31,969 bases of DNA, from positions 1 through 31,969 of the forward strand of contig JAFISE010000267.1 in the NCBI GenBank assembly GCA_022560025.1, given 5' to 3'. Under the pieces are notes generated by a model. That model did not search any database and was not told the DNA's origin. It saw only the letters and a list, made by a program, of their open reading frames with translations. The translations under genes and the position numbers were made by a program. Numbering within the stretch: position 1 is the first letter of the stretch; each line of letters starts with the position of its first letter. This DNA comes from Stagonosporopsis chrysanthemi (Eukaryota > Ascomycota > Dothideomycetes > Pleosporales > Didymellaceae). Positions 1 through 10,811 of the stretch are shown here, piece after piece.

Positions 1-875
1 AATTGTGGTGGTAGAGAAATAACGCGTCAAAGTTGGGTTATCACGGTGGGGTGGGTGGCCCAAAACTATATGTGGCCCAGAAGTATATAGACTAGCTTAA
101 CGCGAGCAAATGTGGGGAAGATGGATATGGTTGCTGCATTGGGATAGTACACTCCACACCCTGCATCATGGCGCTTCACATTATCACAAGTTACGATAAA
201 GCCACGTCTGCTAGCGTGCGGCCCCGACATCGTCAGTCATCCATGCACGGGCACCGAGACTTATCTTTGTCTGCCTGTCAGGCAGAGTCTGGCATAGTCA
301 CAACAGTAACGCCGTCAAAGATACGACTCACGAGGACAGTTGTGCGGCTAACAGCGGTGATACTGTGTACACCTATCGGCTCGTTCACTTCACACTGGCT
401 AGCGATAACACACGATGGGGAGCTTAATGTGTAGCTGTGAAGCTGTCGAAACAGTATCTCCCCATGGTTGAGGCGGCTCTGCTGCTTCCGCACGATAGTC
501 CGGCAGATCAACAAGTGTTGACTGGCGCAACGATTTGCAGCTCGGCTAAATCAACATTCGAGATGCGTCGCACAGACTTCGAGACGTGTCACAAGGACTC
601 TTATTACGATATGAAAATCCATCTGCCCCGCCACGGAATGGGAGGCTCATACCTTCCCCACGAAAATGCTGAACGCTCAGATGGAGAAATGCTAGAAGAT
701 GCACCGACCGGAACGTGTTCGCTGCGCGAAGAGTCTGGGGAAAACATGGAGAAGATCCACTTCATCGCCGTACCGTGCACCCAAAATAACGCCATGAGTA
801 ATGCCAAGCCGAAGTCGTCACGTCGTGTCGGAGTTGTCCATCGAAACGTCAGTGCTGTTACCGAACGTCGTGAAC
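1..875. other. Intergenic, no supported gene
   Basis: Open frames on both strands here are short and have no recognisable domain, signal peptide or intron pattern. The part next to 876 is the 3' flank of the minus-strand transporter. I see nothing else that I can support. Confidence 0.6.
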
Positions 876-3337
876 TCAGAACTTCTCCATCAGATTCTTT
901 CTAACCGTCCACATACGTGCTCGCTTGCCGTAGATGTACATTGGAATAGACAAGAGCATGCAACCAAGCTGAATGCCACCTGTTTATGTGTCAGTTATGA
1001 TTGTTTCAACAGCCTAAGTAAACTTACCGATTGCTAAAAAGGTACTCTTAGCGCCCTTGGCCTCGAGCCAGTGTGGGAAGAACAGTGAGAAGATGAAGCC
1101 GTGAAGGACGTCTGTATGTCGTCAGTACTATTGCTCAGATTGTGGTCTTATGTTGCGCCCAGATCTGTGTCCTGTGATTGAGATCCGCACACTGCCAATA
1201 TATCGTTAAAAGAACAGAAGGCTTGAACACGCTCTAATCAAGCATGAATGCCATCCAGAAATCGTGTTCCATCGAGTGCCAACGAAGAATGGAGGGATGA
1301 CTTACTCTTGCTGAAATTCAACGTGACCAGTGCTTCACCAGCGTAAACACGGTAAGAGTCAACGACGAACGTAATTGCGGTAGTCGAAGCAAGACAGCAG
1401 CCGAAGCTAATGATGCCGAAAAAAACAGTCGGCACAGCCCAGTGATCCTTCTCTTCAGCACTCCACCCAAAGCCCATAAGACCAATGACCGTGCTGATCA
1501 TGATCGGCAGAGCCATGACCAGGCGAAACTCGGGCTCGTATACACCATCATTCCGACGCGCCATGAACCGCACAATCAGATCTGATACCTTTCCTGCGAC
1601 GGCTGTCCCTAGAACTCCACCCACGAATGGCGAGATGTATACAAGACCGACCTGGAGCGCCGTGAAATTGTATGAATCGTGATTCTGGTAGATATGCGCA
1701 ACTGACTCCGACAGGACGATAAGCCATCCCACAGCTAGAGCGTAGACCATCGACGACCAAAGAACGGCTGGATATGCGAACAAGATGAAAGGTCGAACAG
1801 CGACCTTGATCCACTTATCCTTGGCAAGACGTCCGTTCCACGGTTTTAAGGACTGGCGATAAGTCTTTGTAGGCGCTGTACGATAGTAGTCGGTATAGTG
1901 TATGGAAAACTGCTCTGAAACCTGGTCGACATCCAAAGCCGATGATAGACTTCGACTGCCAGAAGTCTGACCCTGTTTCTCAGGGTCCGTGGTTGCTTCG
2001 TCTGGCACTTGTGGGAAGTAGTCTTGTCGCGGAGTTCCTGGTGGCGAGGAGTGGATGCTCATAGGAGAGCGTGGCGTCTGTGGCGCATCAACATGCGCAT
2101 CAGTTGTGTCGGGTTCTACGTCATCCGCAAATCCAACATGAGCAGTTTTGTGAGCCTTCTTAGGATGCTCAATAGGTGCCTCAGCTGTTGGCGTAGCAAC
2201 CACCACGTTACCAGCTGGCGTTGCCAACTCGTCCGTAGACTTCTTGTGGTGTCTGCCGGGAAGGTGAAAATGGTTGTGTCGTCTCGGACTGTGGCTGCGG
2301 CTGCGCGCGTGGCTTCTCTCTCTTGGCCTCGGTGTGCGATCCCAGAAGGTCTCGGGCACACAGAAGAAGATGAGAAAGAAAGAAAATCCGACAACAATGG
2401 CAATCACCCAAAAGACCCATCTCCACCCCATGCTTTGTACGATCGCCGCACTCACGAGCGGGATCAGGTTCTTTCCACCCAAAAGCAAGAGGGTGTAGAC
2501 GCCCAGTCGGTAGGCTCGTTCGTGGAGGAAGAAGATCTCGGCGATAGTGGCACTTGGTAGGCATTCGACAGGAGAGACCGCAAAACCTTGGACGATTCGC
2601 GCAACAACCAGCGACGCGTAGTTTGGTGAGAGAGCACACCATACCGAGGATAGCGTAAACAAAACAATGGCGACCAGATAAACAGGTCTTTTCCCCCAGA
2701 GGATGGCGGTAGGCGATGCAACCACGCTCCCAAGACCCAACCCCAGCATGTACAGACCAGTCGTCAGAGCCACCTGGGAAAGACCTACGTCGTATGTCTC
2801 CGCAACATCGTTGAAGCCCGCAGCCAGAATCGGTGTCATACCTCCACCAAGCATGCAGTAGAAGCCAAGCGACAGCAATGCAGCATCTCTCCGGAACTGT
2901 TTCCAGTTCAACGGATCATTTGCCGAATCCTCGGGCTGCGGATCCAGGATGAATTGCCCATCCTTAGTGCGCTTCTTCTCTGGCTGTCGTGATCGCGACG
3001 AGTGGCGGGAGCCTCGGGAGGCGCTTCGAGAATTGCCGTAGGCTGAAGGGAGAGACGAGGCGGATGTTCTTGCGTGTGCATGCTGTAGACCAAGCGGCTC
3101 GTTGCGGTTATGTACTTTGGAGAGCAAGATAACAGATCCTGGATGTTGTCAGCGCGTACTCTCAGGTCCCACTAGATCCACCAACTTACCAGGCACTTCG
3201 TCAGTGAGGGGATCACTTAGAATTCCAAGATTCCACTTCCTGCCCGAGCTCTTCTCGTTTGGAGGCGACGGAGTTGGTGCATCGTTGCCGCCTTCCGCTG
3301 CCGCTGGCTGCTTGCGCAGGCCTCCCAGTAAGCCCAT
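876..3337 (-). CDS. MFS transporter, HOL1-like (DHA1 type)
   Basis: Predicted plasma-membrane proton-coupled transporter, 722 residues in four exons: 3337-3190, 3138-1306, 1111-1028 and 979-876. Introns are 51, 194 and 48 bp, all GT-AG and phase-consistent. Splicing restores the N-terminal motif DEVPGSVILLS and a C-terminal FSKNVLHGFIFSLFF, both typical of this family. A disordered Ser/Arg-rich N-terminus (to about residue 130) precedes the first membrane helix. A variant of MFS motif A reads SPTAILWGKRP near residue 190. The loop between helices 6 and 7 is very long (about residues 310-500) and rich in Arg, His, Ser and Pro, so it may be a phosphoregulated cytoplasmic insert. The ATG at 3337 is chosen because the frame runs into the first intron without a stop. 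HOL1 relatives move polyamines and cations; the substrate here is unknown. Class is fairly sure, function is inference. Confidence 0.88.
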
Positions 3338-5650
3338 GATGTTGTGGTGAACACAAAACGGTCCTCCGGTATGCTTAAGAAAGAAAAGAAATTGGCTGAT
3401 GAAGGATCGTTGAAGAAATAGCGCCGAGTCAAGTTGATGAACATGGTACGCTATGTTTCGTTTACCCCATGGGACTGCCACTGCACACACACCCAGAGTG
3501 TAGCTCCACCATGTTGCAGATGGCAGGCAGGCAGGTGATGCTAGAAGGGACAACTTGTGGGGTTCTGCACAGCCTTGGATCCTACACAGGAGCCAGTGTG
3601 AGGCGCAAAGCTGCGCGTGGTTACAGACCGCTCGAATTATTGCACAGGATGACGCACGCCGAGGGCCATGTGATGAGCGGTCATCGCGCGCGCAACATGC
3701 AAACGAGTAATGAACGACACCGCTACTCCCAATACTTCTACCGATGGACCCCTAAACCCAGCCACATCTGCCCAACTGATAGCATTATCGCGAGTCGCGG
3801 CATTCGGAAATATTTGGCGCCCACAGCGCCTACAGCCTCACCGCCACTATGGTACCATGGCAGGTCGCGAGCCGCGGCATACTTTCGGCGTATCTGACAA
3901 GGAACCGCCCACCACATTGAAGTACATAGTAAGATCTTTTTTCATGTCGTCGAGGGCCCTATTGTCGTTGGCGGTCCGAACGGTATCGACAGGTCGGATG
4001 ATGGCCCTCTTATCGACTCACCGACCTTCTTGATCATGGTCAACAGGACGATGCGCAGTAGGCAGCAATTCCACCTTAGTGGAGTACTAAAATTCTCCAG
4101 AGCCCGTACGCATAGTAGTCCTGTCAGGCATCTGCGTTGCTTCAAGAGTCTCAACTTAATGCCTACAGTACGAAGAGGTTCAAGTTGATGGACGCAGCCA
4201 TCGAGCGACTAGGGAAACTCGGCGTCGATTTATTACATAGAGTACTACCTGTCCTGGGTGAGCGTTCTGGAAGCTCCGTGCTGCCGATGATCAACACAAG
4301 CATCTCGGCGTTCGTCTTTGCCTCGTAATATCTGAGATGATCGTTCAGCACTACAAAGCCGCGGCTAGATGGCGCACGTGCGACAAGGCGCCGCTGTTTG
4401 AACAGACCGAATGGCTTGCTACTTGGTGGCTATTTTTTTTGTGGCCAAGCATATAAAGCGGTGGCAATACCACAGCTTCCCGTACTCTCACAATACTGCG
4501 CTCTGCAATCCGGAAACAGCATGCGAATTTCCGGACGGCAGCGAATTGCAAACTCTCCTTGCACAACACATCGTGACATCCCAGCGTCAAAGCGCTTCGG
4601 CCTTGGAAAACCCTGACGCCGCGACGGGAGATCTGAGTTCGGCCTAGTCCCACAGTTTTCACCTGCTCCAAATAGCGCTGGCGCCAAAATTTCATCAGCA
4701 ATGGGAGGCCTTGAGACGAAAAGAACATGCTATCATCAAGCATCAACTAGGGAAAGCTCAAGAGCCGGGCGACAGAAGAGTCACAAACACGCTGAAAGTA
4801 GGTTATGCGCGATGACAACTGAGCCAAAGCCCCATGCAAGCTGAATTGCACCCCATCGCAGTCTTGAGGCGAACGACTTGTCTCTGAGACTACCATGACT
4901 GCTGACAGCCCCTGACTGAGCAGTGCCTGCCAAGGTGCTCGGTAAGCTTGCGGATAGCGCCCGAGGCTTCACTCTGTCATCCACCGAACCGAATCTCGAC
5001 ATTGCACTATACCTAACAGGGCTGAGACCCAAATCTCAATGCCGCCCACAGTGTCTCCTGCAGCAAGCCACAGGCCCGCACTACCACTCTTTGACGGCCG
5101 CAGCAGCTATTGACGGTCGCTCGGATGAGTCTCATCTGCTGCCCACTGCAAGAGTAGGACGGACAGGATAAGAGAAGCAGATATGCGCCCTTTCCACATG
5201 AACACCATGTTGAATAAAAGCTATATCGGCGGAACGTCTGACCGTCCGTCCGGGCTCAGCCCTACTGCGAGAGTATCGAGCGCACTTAGCCGGTCCAGGT
5301 GTAAACCAACATCAGCCGAAATGACCTATCCTCCATTGAAGACGGCTCAGGAACCGGTCAATCAGCTTGGGAAAGGGTCATGGTGCGAGATTCTTCATCA
5401 CCAAACATAGCGCATCCCATGGCTGCATGAATCTAGACGCTACAGGATCCCGTCACTCCATATCCAGCTAGCCTGCTGGGTTCTCCACCAATGAACTCCC
5501 TTCATCGACTCTGTTCCTGCATACAGCGCTAGGCCTGGCTCTATTCGGTGGGCCTGAGTGCCTCTGCCGTCTGGTGTGTAGGATGGCTTCATGCTAGCAA
5601 ACGGCGCAGTTAGCCACCGGGGTGTCATGCAGGAACAGCAGCCTGGAGAC
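3338..5650. other. Intergenic, 2.3 kb without a supported gene
   Basis: This stretch holds the upstream region of the transporter (minus strand) and the distal upstream region of the chitinase (plus strand). Several open frames of 60-140 codons occur on both strands, but none has a domain, a conserved motif or a convincing splice structure. I found no repeat, tRNA or transposon remnant by eye. Confidence 0.5.
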
Positions 5651-5841
5651 TAATATATCGCAATCTCCCATTCCTTTTCATACTTGACTTCTCGTCGTTC
5701 AGTCACTCTTTCGAGTATCTATCCTAATAGCGAGCATTTGCTTGCGTCCTTTCGTTGAGTCCGCTCACCACGATCTTTACTGGCTTTTGGCCGTCCCTTC
5801 ATTACGATACGTACAACTGATATTCGACTAATTCTGTAATC
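5651..5841 (+). promoter_or_regulatory. Probable core promoter and leader of the chitinase gene
   Basis: A TAATATAT box lies at 5651-5658, about 185 bp before the start codon. A pyrimidine-rich stretch follows (about 5665-5720), as is common in the promoters and leaders of highly expressed filamentous-fungal genes. No ATG occurs close to the start that would compete. The assignment rests on composition and position only. Confidence 0.35.
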
Positions 5842-8800
5842 ATGCGTTCCACAATCTCTACCCTCGCGACTGTCGCTGCTGGCCTGTTCGCCTCGACTGT
5901 GTCCGCTCAAGGCAAGGTTGCCATCTACTGGGGTCAGGGTGCCAACCAGAAGGAGCTCAGCGTAGTCTGCGAGGACCCTAGTGTAGACATCGTCAACATT
6001 GCTTTCGTCAACGGCTTCCCCAAGGACCGCAACACATACCCTGATACCAACTTCGGCAAGTAGTTCATCGTTGTGCTGACAAGAATAAAGCTAACAGCTC
6101 GCAGGAAACGCCTGTGGAGGCGAATACTACAAGAACCCAGATGGCACGACTAGCAAGCTTCTTGCTAGCTGCGGCATCATCGAGACTGGTATCACGGAGT
6201 GCCGTAAAAACGGCAAGAAGGTTCTGCTGTCGCTCGGCGGTGGATACCCAACAGGTACGCTTCGCCACATCTTACTCGCGTCTAACACTGACCCCTTTAG
6301 ATTATTACATCGCCAGCGACGATGCCGCCAAATGGCTTGCTGAGGTCCTTGTCGGATCATTCGGTCCCAAGACCAACGACAAGTGGCCCCGTCCTTTTGG
6401 TGCCTCTTTCGTTGATGGTTTCGACCTTGACATCGAGTCTGCCAGTGCTGTTGGTGCCCAAAAGTCACAATACTACGCCGAGCTCGTCAACTACATCAAG
6501 GCACTCAGCCCCAGCATGCTGATCTCCTCGGCCCCCCAGTGTGTTGTCCCTGATGCTCACCTCGACGATGCCATCGCCAGGGCTCCTTTCGACTATGTCT
6601 TCACACAGTTCTACAACACCGAAGAGTGCTCAGCTAAGCTCGGCTGGACCCAACGCAACCAGAAGGAGACCGGCTTCACTTTCGACAAGTGGACTGCGCG
6701 TCTTCAGCAAAGATCCTACAACAAGAACGTTAAACTCTTCCTGGGCTTGCCTGCTGGCCCTGCCGGTGGAAACCCGAACCACTACCTCACGCCCGAGCAA
6801 GCCAACGACTTGGTAGTCAAGTACAGGAACACTCCTCTGTGGGGTGGTGTCATGCTTTGGGAAGCTACCGTCTCCCAGAACAACGTTATCTACGAACAGG
6901 GGTACTCCAATTGGATCAAGTACAGTCTTGACGGCACCTTCAAGGAGAAGTACCACCCCGTCGTCTCATCCACGATCAGGTCGTCTTCGACTCTTGTCTC
7001 CTCCACCAGGTCCAGCACCGTCACCTCCAAGACCAGCACCCCTGTGACCTCCAAGACCAGCACCCCTGTGACCTCCAAGACCAGCACCGTCACTCCCTCG
7101 AAGTCGAGCACCCCGGTCGTTCCCAGCAGCAGCTCCACCGTCAAGTCCTCCAGCTACGTTGCTCCTTCATCAAGCTCCACCGTCAAGTCTTCCAGCTCTG
7201 TCGCCCCGTCGTCCAGCTCTGTTGCCTCGTCCAGCTCCGTCCACGTCCCAAGCAGCTCCTCGACCCCTGTCGATATCAGCTCTTCCACTGTAGAGCACTC
7301 CACCACCTCTTCGTCGGTTGCTCCCTCGGAGACTTCCAGCGTTGAGTACTCGGACTACTTCTCCACTGTCATCCCGACCCACTACAGCAGCTCCAGCATC
7401 GCCACTGCTGAGCCCAGCACCGTCTACCCCGAGCATGTCTCTTCCACGGTCGTTCAATCTAGCTCGTCCGCCGACGTTACCAGCAGCGTATCAAGCACCT
7501 ACGAGGCTAGCTCTTCTGCCGACGTTACCAGCAGCGCATCAAGCACCTACGATGCCAGCTCCACCCCGGCCGTCTCCAGCTCTGCATCTGACTACTACAC
7601 TGCTGCTTCCAGCTCCACTCCTTCTCCTTCTGCATCAGCGTCGTCTGACTACGAGGTCTCTAGCTCAACCACCCCGATTGGCGCTTCGTCCACACCTTGC
7701 ACCACTTCGACTGAGCTCTACCCCGAGTCTTCGAAGACTCCTGAGGCTTCGTCTACCGTCGATTACTCATACTACTCTGAGTCTTCCAAGGTCCCTGGGG
7801 CTTCTTCCAGCGAGTACGGCGCAGAGTCGACCAAGACTCCCGAAGTCTCAACTTCCGTTGATTACAGCACGGAGTCTATCAAGACTCCTGAAGTCTCGAC
7901 TGCCTACTCTGCCAGCTCAAGCACTCCTGTTGATGCTTCGTCCACTCCCTGCACCACTTCGACTGAGCTCTACCCCGAGTCTTCGAAGACTCCTGAGGCC
8001 TCGTCTGCCACCGACTCATACTACTCTGAGTCTTCCAAGATTCCTGAGGCTTCGACTTCTTCCGCTGCTAGCTCTTCTGAGTATAGCACCGGCTACGATG
8101 TCGTCTCTACCAAGACTCCTGAGGCTTCTTCCTCTGCATCTGAATACAGCACCGGCTACGATGTCGTCTCTACCAAGACTCCTGAGGCTTCTTCCTCTGC
8201 AGCTGAGTACAGCTACTACTCCGAGTCGTCGCCAGTCCCTGATGTCTCTTCCAAGACGTCTGAGTACGAGGTTGTCTCCACCAAGACTCCTGTGCCCACC
8301 GAGTACGAGTTCTACAGCACTGCTACTCCCACAGTCACCAAGCCTGCCGAGAGCACCACCACTGTCGTCACTACAACCTACCTCGACACTTGCTCTACTG
8401 GCCTGACCACCAAGACGGCCACTATCACCAAGACTGTTTGCAACGCATGCGCCAAGCCTTCCGACAAGCCTGAGGCCGAGTACCCCTCTGACTGGACCAC
8501 CAGCGTCTACGTCGACAAGACCCTCACTGTCACCATCACAAAGCCAATCCACCCTGCCACCGACGTCCCAGCTTACCCCACGATTGCTTCTGAGCCCTCA
8601 GCTCCCAAGCCATCTGCGCCCGCCGCTGAATACCCGGTCGACAAGGAGGAGATCCCCTCGTACGAGACTCCCGCCAAGTCTTCATCTGTCCCATACGAGG
8701 CCACAAAGCCCAGCCCCAAGCCTGAGGTTCCTTCTTACCCCGAGGTCCCCTCCGCTGAGAAGCCCTCTGCGCCTGCTGCTGAACACCCGGTCGCATCGTC

Positions 8801-9101
8801 CAAGCCCTCCTACCCTGAGGACGTAACCGTCACTTCTTCGCACTACGTCACCCTCACCAAGGTTGCCACCCCCGTTGCGTACACTCCCGTTGCCTACGCC
8901 ACGCCGATTATGCACCAGGGCTACCCTGTGGGCAACGGCACTGTTCCTTCGGGCACTGGCGCCGTCAAGCCATCTGCTACTAGCACTGGCAAGCCCGTCA
9001 AGCCTTCCAGCTACGTTCCTCCTGAGTTCGAGGGCGCAGCCAGCAAGCTCGGCATGGGTATGACTGGTGTCGTCGCCGTTGTTGCTTTCTTTGTGTTGTA
9101 G
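5842..9101 (+). CDS. GPI-anchored class III endochitinase (GH18), ChiA1-like
   Basis: Cell-wall chitinase of 1054 residues in three exons (5842-6055, 6105-6254, 6301-9101). Residues 1-22 are a signal peptide ending before QGKVAIYWGQG, the class III start. The GH18 domain spans about 23-340, and the catalytic motif DGFDLDIE lies at 160-167 with acid/base Glu167. Then come about 600 residues rich in Ser, Thr, Pro and Tyr with several tandem repeats, and a Cys-containing block (CSTGLTTKTATITKTVC). The C-terminus is a small-residue site followed by a hydrophobic tail ending VVAVVAFFVL, a GPI signal. The first intron (6056-6104) starts with GC, not GT; only this splice keeps the frame and restores NFGNACGGEYY. 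The second (6255-6300) is GT-AG. The layout matches Aspergillus ChiA1 and, more loosely, yeast Cts1. The likely role is wall remodelling at growing tips or septa; this is inferred from the family. Confidence 0.93.
6056..6104 (+). other. GC-AG intron in the chitinase gene
   Basis: The 49-bp intron begins GCAAGT and ends GCTCGCAG, with a CTAAC branch site at 6091-6095. The nearby GT at 6060-6061 would put the downstream conserved residues out of frame with either usable acceptor, so the GC donor is preferred. Confidence 0.82.
7023..8201 (+). repeat. Coding tandem repeats in the chitinase stalk
   Basis: In-frame repeats inside the Ser/Thr stalk. A 24-bp unit (TSKTSTPV) occurs at 7023-7046, 7047-7070 and partly from 7071. 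A 48-bp unit occurs at 7461-7508 and 7509-7556. A block of about 75 bp at 7683-7757 recurs 252 bp later at 7935-8009. A 63-bp unit (21 residues, with YDVVSTKTPEASS) stands in tandem at 8076-8138 and 8139-8201. All units are multiples of three, so copy-number change would alter stalk length without breaking the frame. Confidence 0.9.
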
Positions 9102-10811
9102 GTTAGTTGAATCATGATGGTGTGGATGATCTTGTCGCATGGATGGAAAGGCCACTTTCCTCGCTTCGCTTCTCATATACCACATTTTGATTTGTAGATT
9201 GTTGCCCGTGTGGGCAGTGATGCTTTAGTAGACGTATGAAAACGTTATGCGAATATGATCTCTTTTACATGTTGTATTTGCTATTACAGCAATCACGCGT
9301 GACAAAACAGGATTCGACCCACAAGTTTATTTGTCTGAAGTGAACGCTGACGTAACCCTCTACCGGTACAAGCTTGTGGCAGTTGCAGACATAGCATCGG
9401 AGTCTGCGCCGTTAGGTCTGATGTATGTAGCTGAAATTTGTAAGAGCTTGCGTGGTCCTGATTCAAGGATCATGCATGCGGCAGGAGAGTTGCTTTTGCG
9501 CGTGCTATCGAATGTCATCTCGGCACTGCGCACTAACCCAATCTATCCTGTCTGTATAGCTGTCAGGACGACACATGGTGAGATGAGTTGTTCTGCTGAA
9601 CTGTAGTTCAACAGATGCAATGACAGTCCTCTGACTCGGTTGTCACACCAGGACCAGCACTCGTGGCAGCATTGGGACCGTAGCCTCACGTCTCGGCCCG
9701 CTCCCGCGATACCAGAGGCAAAAGCAGCACTGCAGCTTGTGATTGGAAGAAGCCTGCGGCAAGGAAACGCAGGTCCATGACGGGACGCAAGCTTCCAGCG
9801 GCATGCAGCGACTTCAGACGAACTGCTGCTGTCTACGAAAACGATTTCCATGGGCTTTGCTGAGCCCCGTCACTAAACGCCCTCGATACGATGACGCTTT
9901 GATGGCGCCGGCTGCCTCGTTCGTCCTGTTCCTGCTTTGGCCCGCCCTCGCTTGAATGACAAGGGTTAGTGATGCTGCACGATGAACTGGCACTCCGCGA
10001 GCAATCGTCACCTCGCCCGGTCGTCGTCAACTGCCAGATGTCCGTTGGCGCGCCCGTAGCAATGCCTTGATTCCGGCTGGGTCGATGCACGCCCGCAGCA
10101 CGTGCGGTCCACAGTCTGGCATTGTCGTATAATAATAACTCGCGAGGGCGAACCGAATAGTCCCTACCACGGCACTGGAATCAACTTGACCATTCGCACA
10201 CCTCCGACGGTCGTTTGAGCATGCAGATCGTGGGTGTAGGCGCTCAGTGCCCCCGTTTGTTCCCCTGACCATCTGCCTCTCGCGGCGCGCAGCAACTGAG
10301 GGCGCGCAGCCGTGCGCTTGGGCTGGACGCGCGCTTGCAAAGCCATCGAATGACGTTGTTCGTCCAGGACGACAGCATTGACACTCTTGCGCAGCTCCAG
10401 CGCATACGAGCTCTTGAGCCGCACGAATCGCATTGCTGCCGCGCATTCGAGGCCCCGGGGATTAAGTGTCGGTGAGTGATGCGCTGTAAGTAACGCTCGA
10501 GGCGTACCAGCCACCTCCATCAGCCCCCCCCATTTCGCACCTCCAACCCCCCGGCAGGCGTCCCAGGTGCGACGGGCAGCCAGGGCTCCACTGCAGCGCT
10601 CTCCACCTGACATCTTACTAACGCGCTGCATCATCCCAGCCATTGCGACAATCGCTGCACATCCCGCTATAAGCAGAGTTACCAGCGCTGCTTTAATCGC
10701 CTCCACCACACCAACCGCCGGGGACTCACCGCGACCCGGCGGGTGCAATTGCGCCTGCGAGTCACGCACTGCCTTCTGAGCAGGCTTTTGGCATTGCATC
10801 ACCCTCGCCAG
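9102..10811. other. Intergenic region with possible 5' exon and leader of the next gene
   Basis: This holds the chitinase 3' flank and then a GC-rich upstream region. A candidate first exon of the next gene is 10350-10471 (ATG, 122 nt, donor GTGAGT), phase-compatible with an acceptor at 10811. A second donor (GTAAGT at 10486), a perfect TACTAAC branch site (10616-10622) and an acceptor at 10639 suggest a leader intron instead. An antisense open frame at 10164-10850 has no recognisable feature, and I take it as a composition effect. Confidence 0.4.

Noticed and set aside
437..904. 155-codon plus-strand frame overlapping the transporter 3' end
   Set aside because: It has no domain or codon pattern, and it overlaps the antisense final exon of the transporter, which is well supported.
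4137..4746. Short frames on both strands near 4.1-4.7 kb
   Set aside because: Some stretches look mildly protein-like, but none has a motif, a splice structure or a plausible full length.
7318..8406. Long plus-strand frame of 362 codons rich in Leu, Pro and Arg
   Set aside because: It is a shadow of the repetitive Ser/Thr stalk of the chitinase in another frame, without features of its own. The minus-strand frames at 8016-8552 and 8682-9185 are rejected for the same reason.
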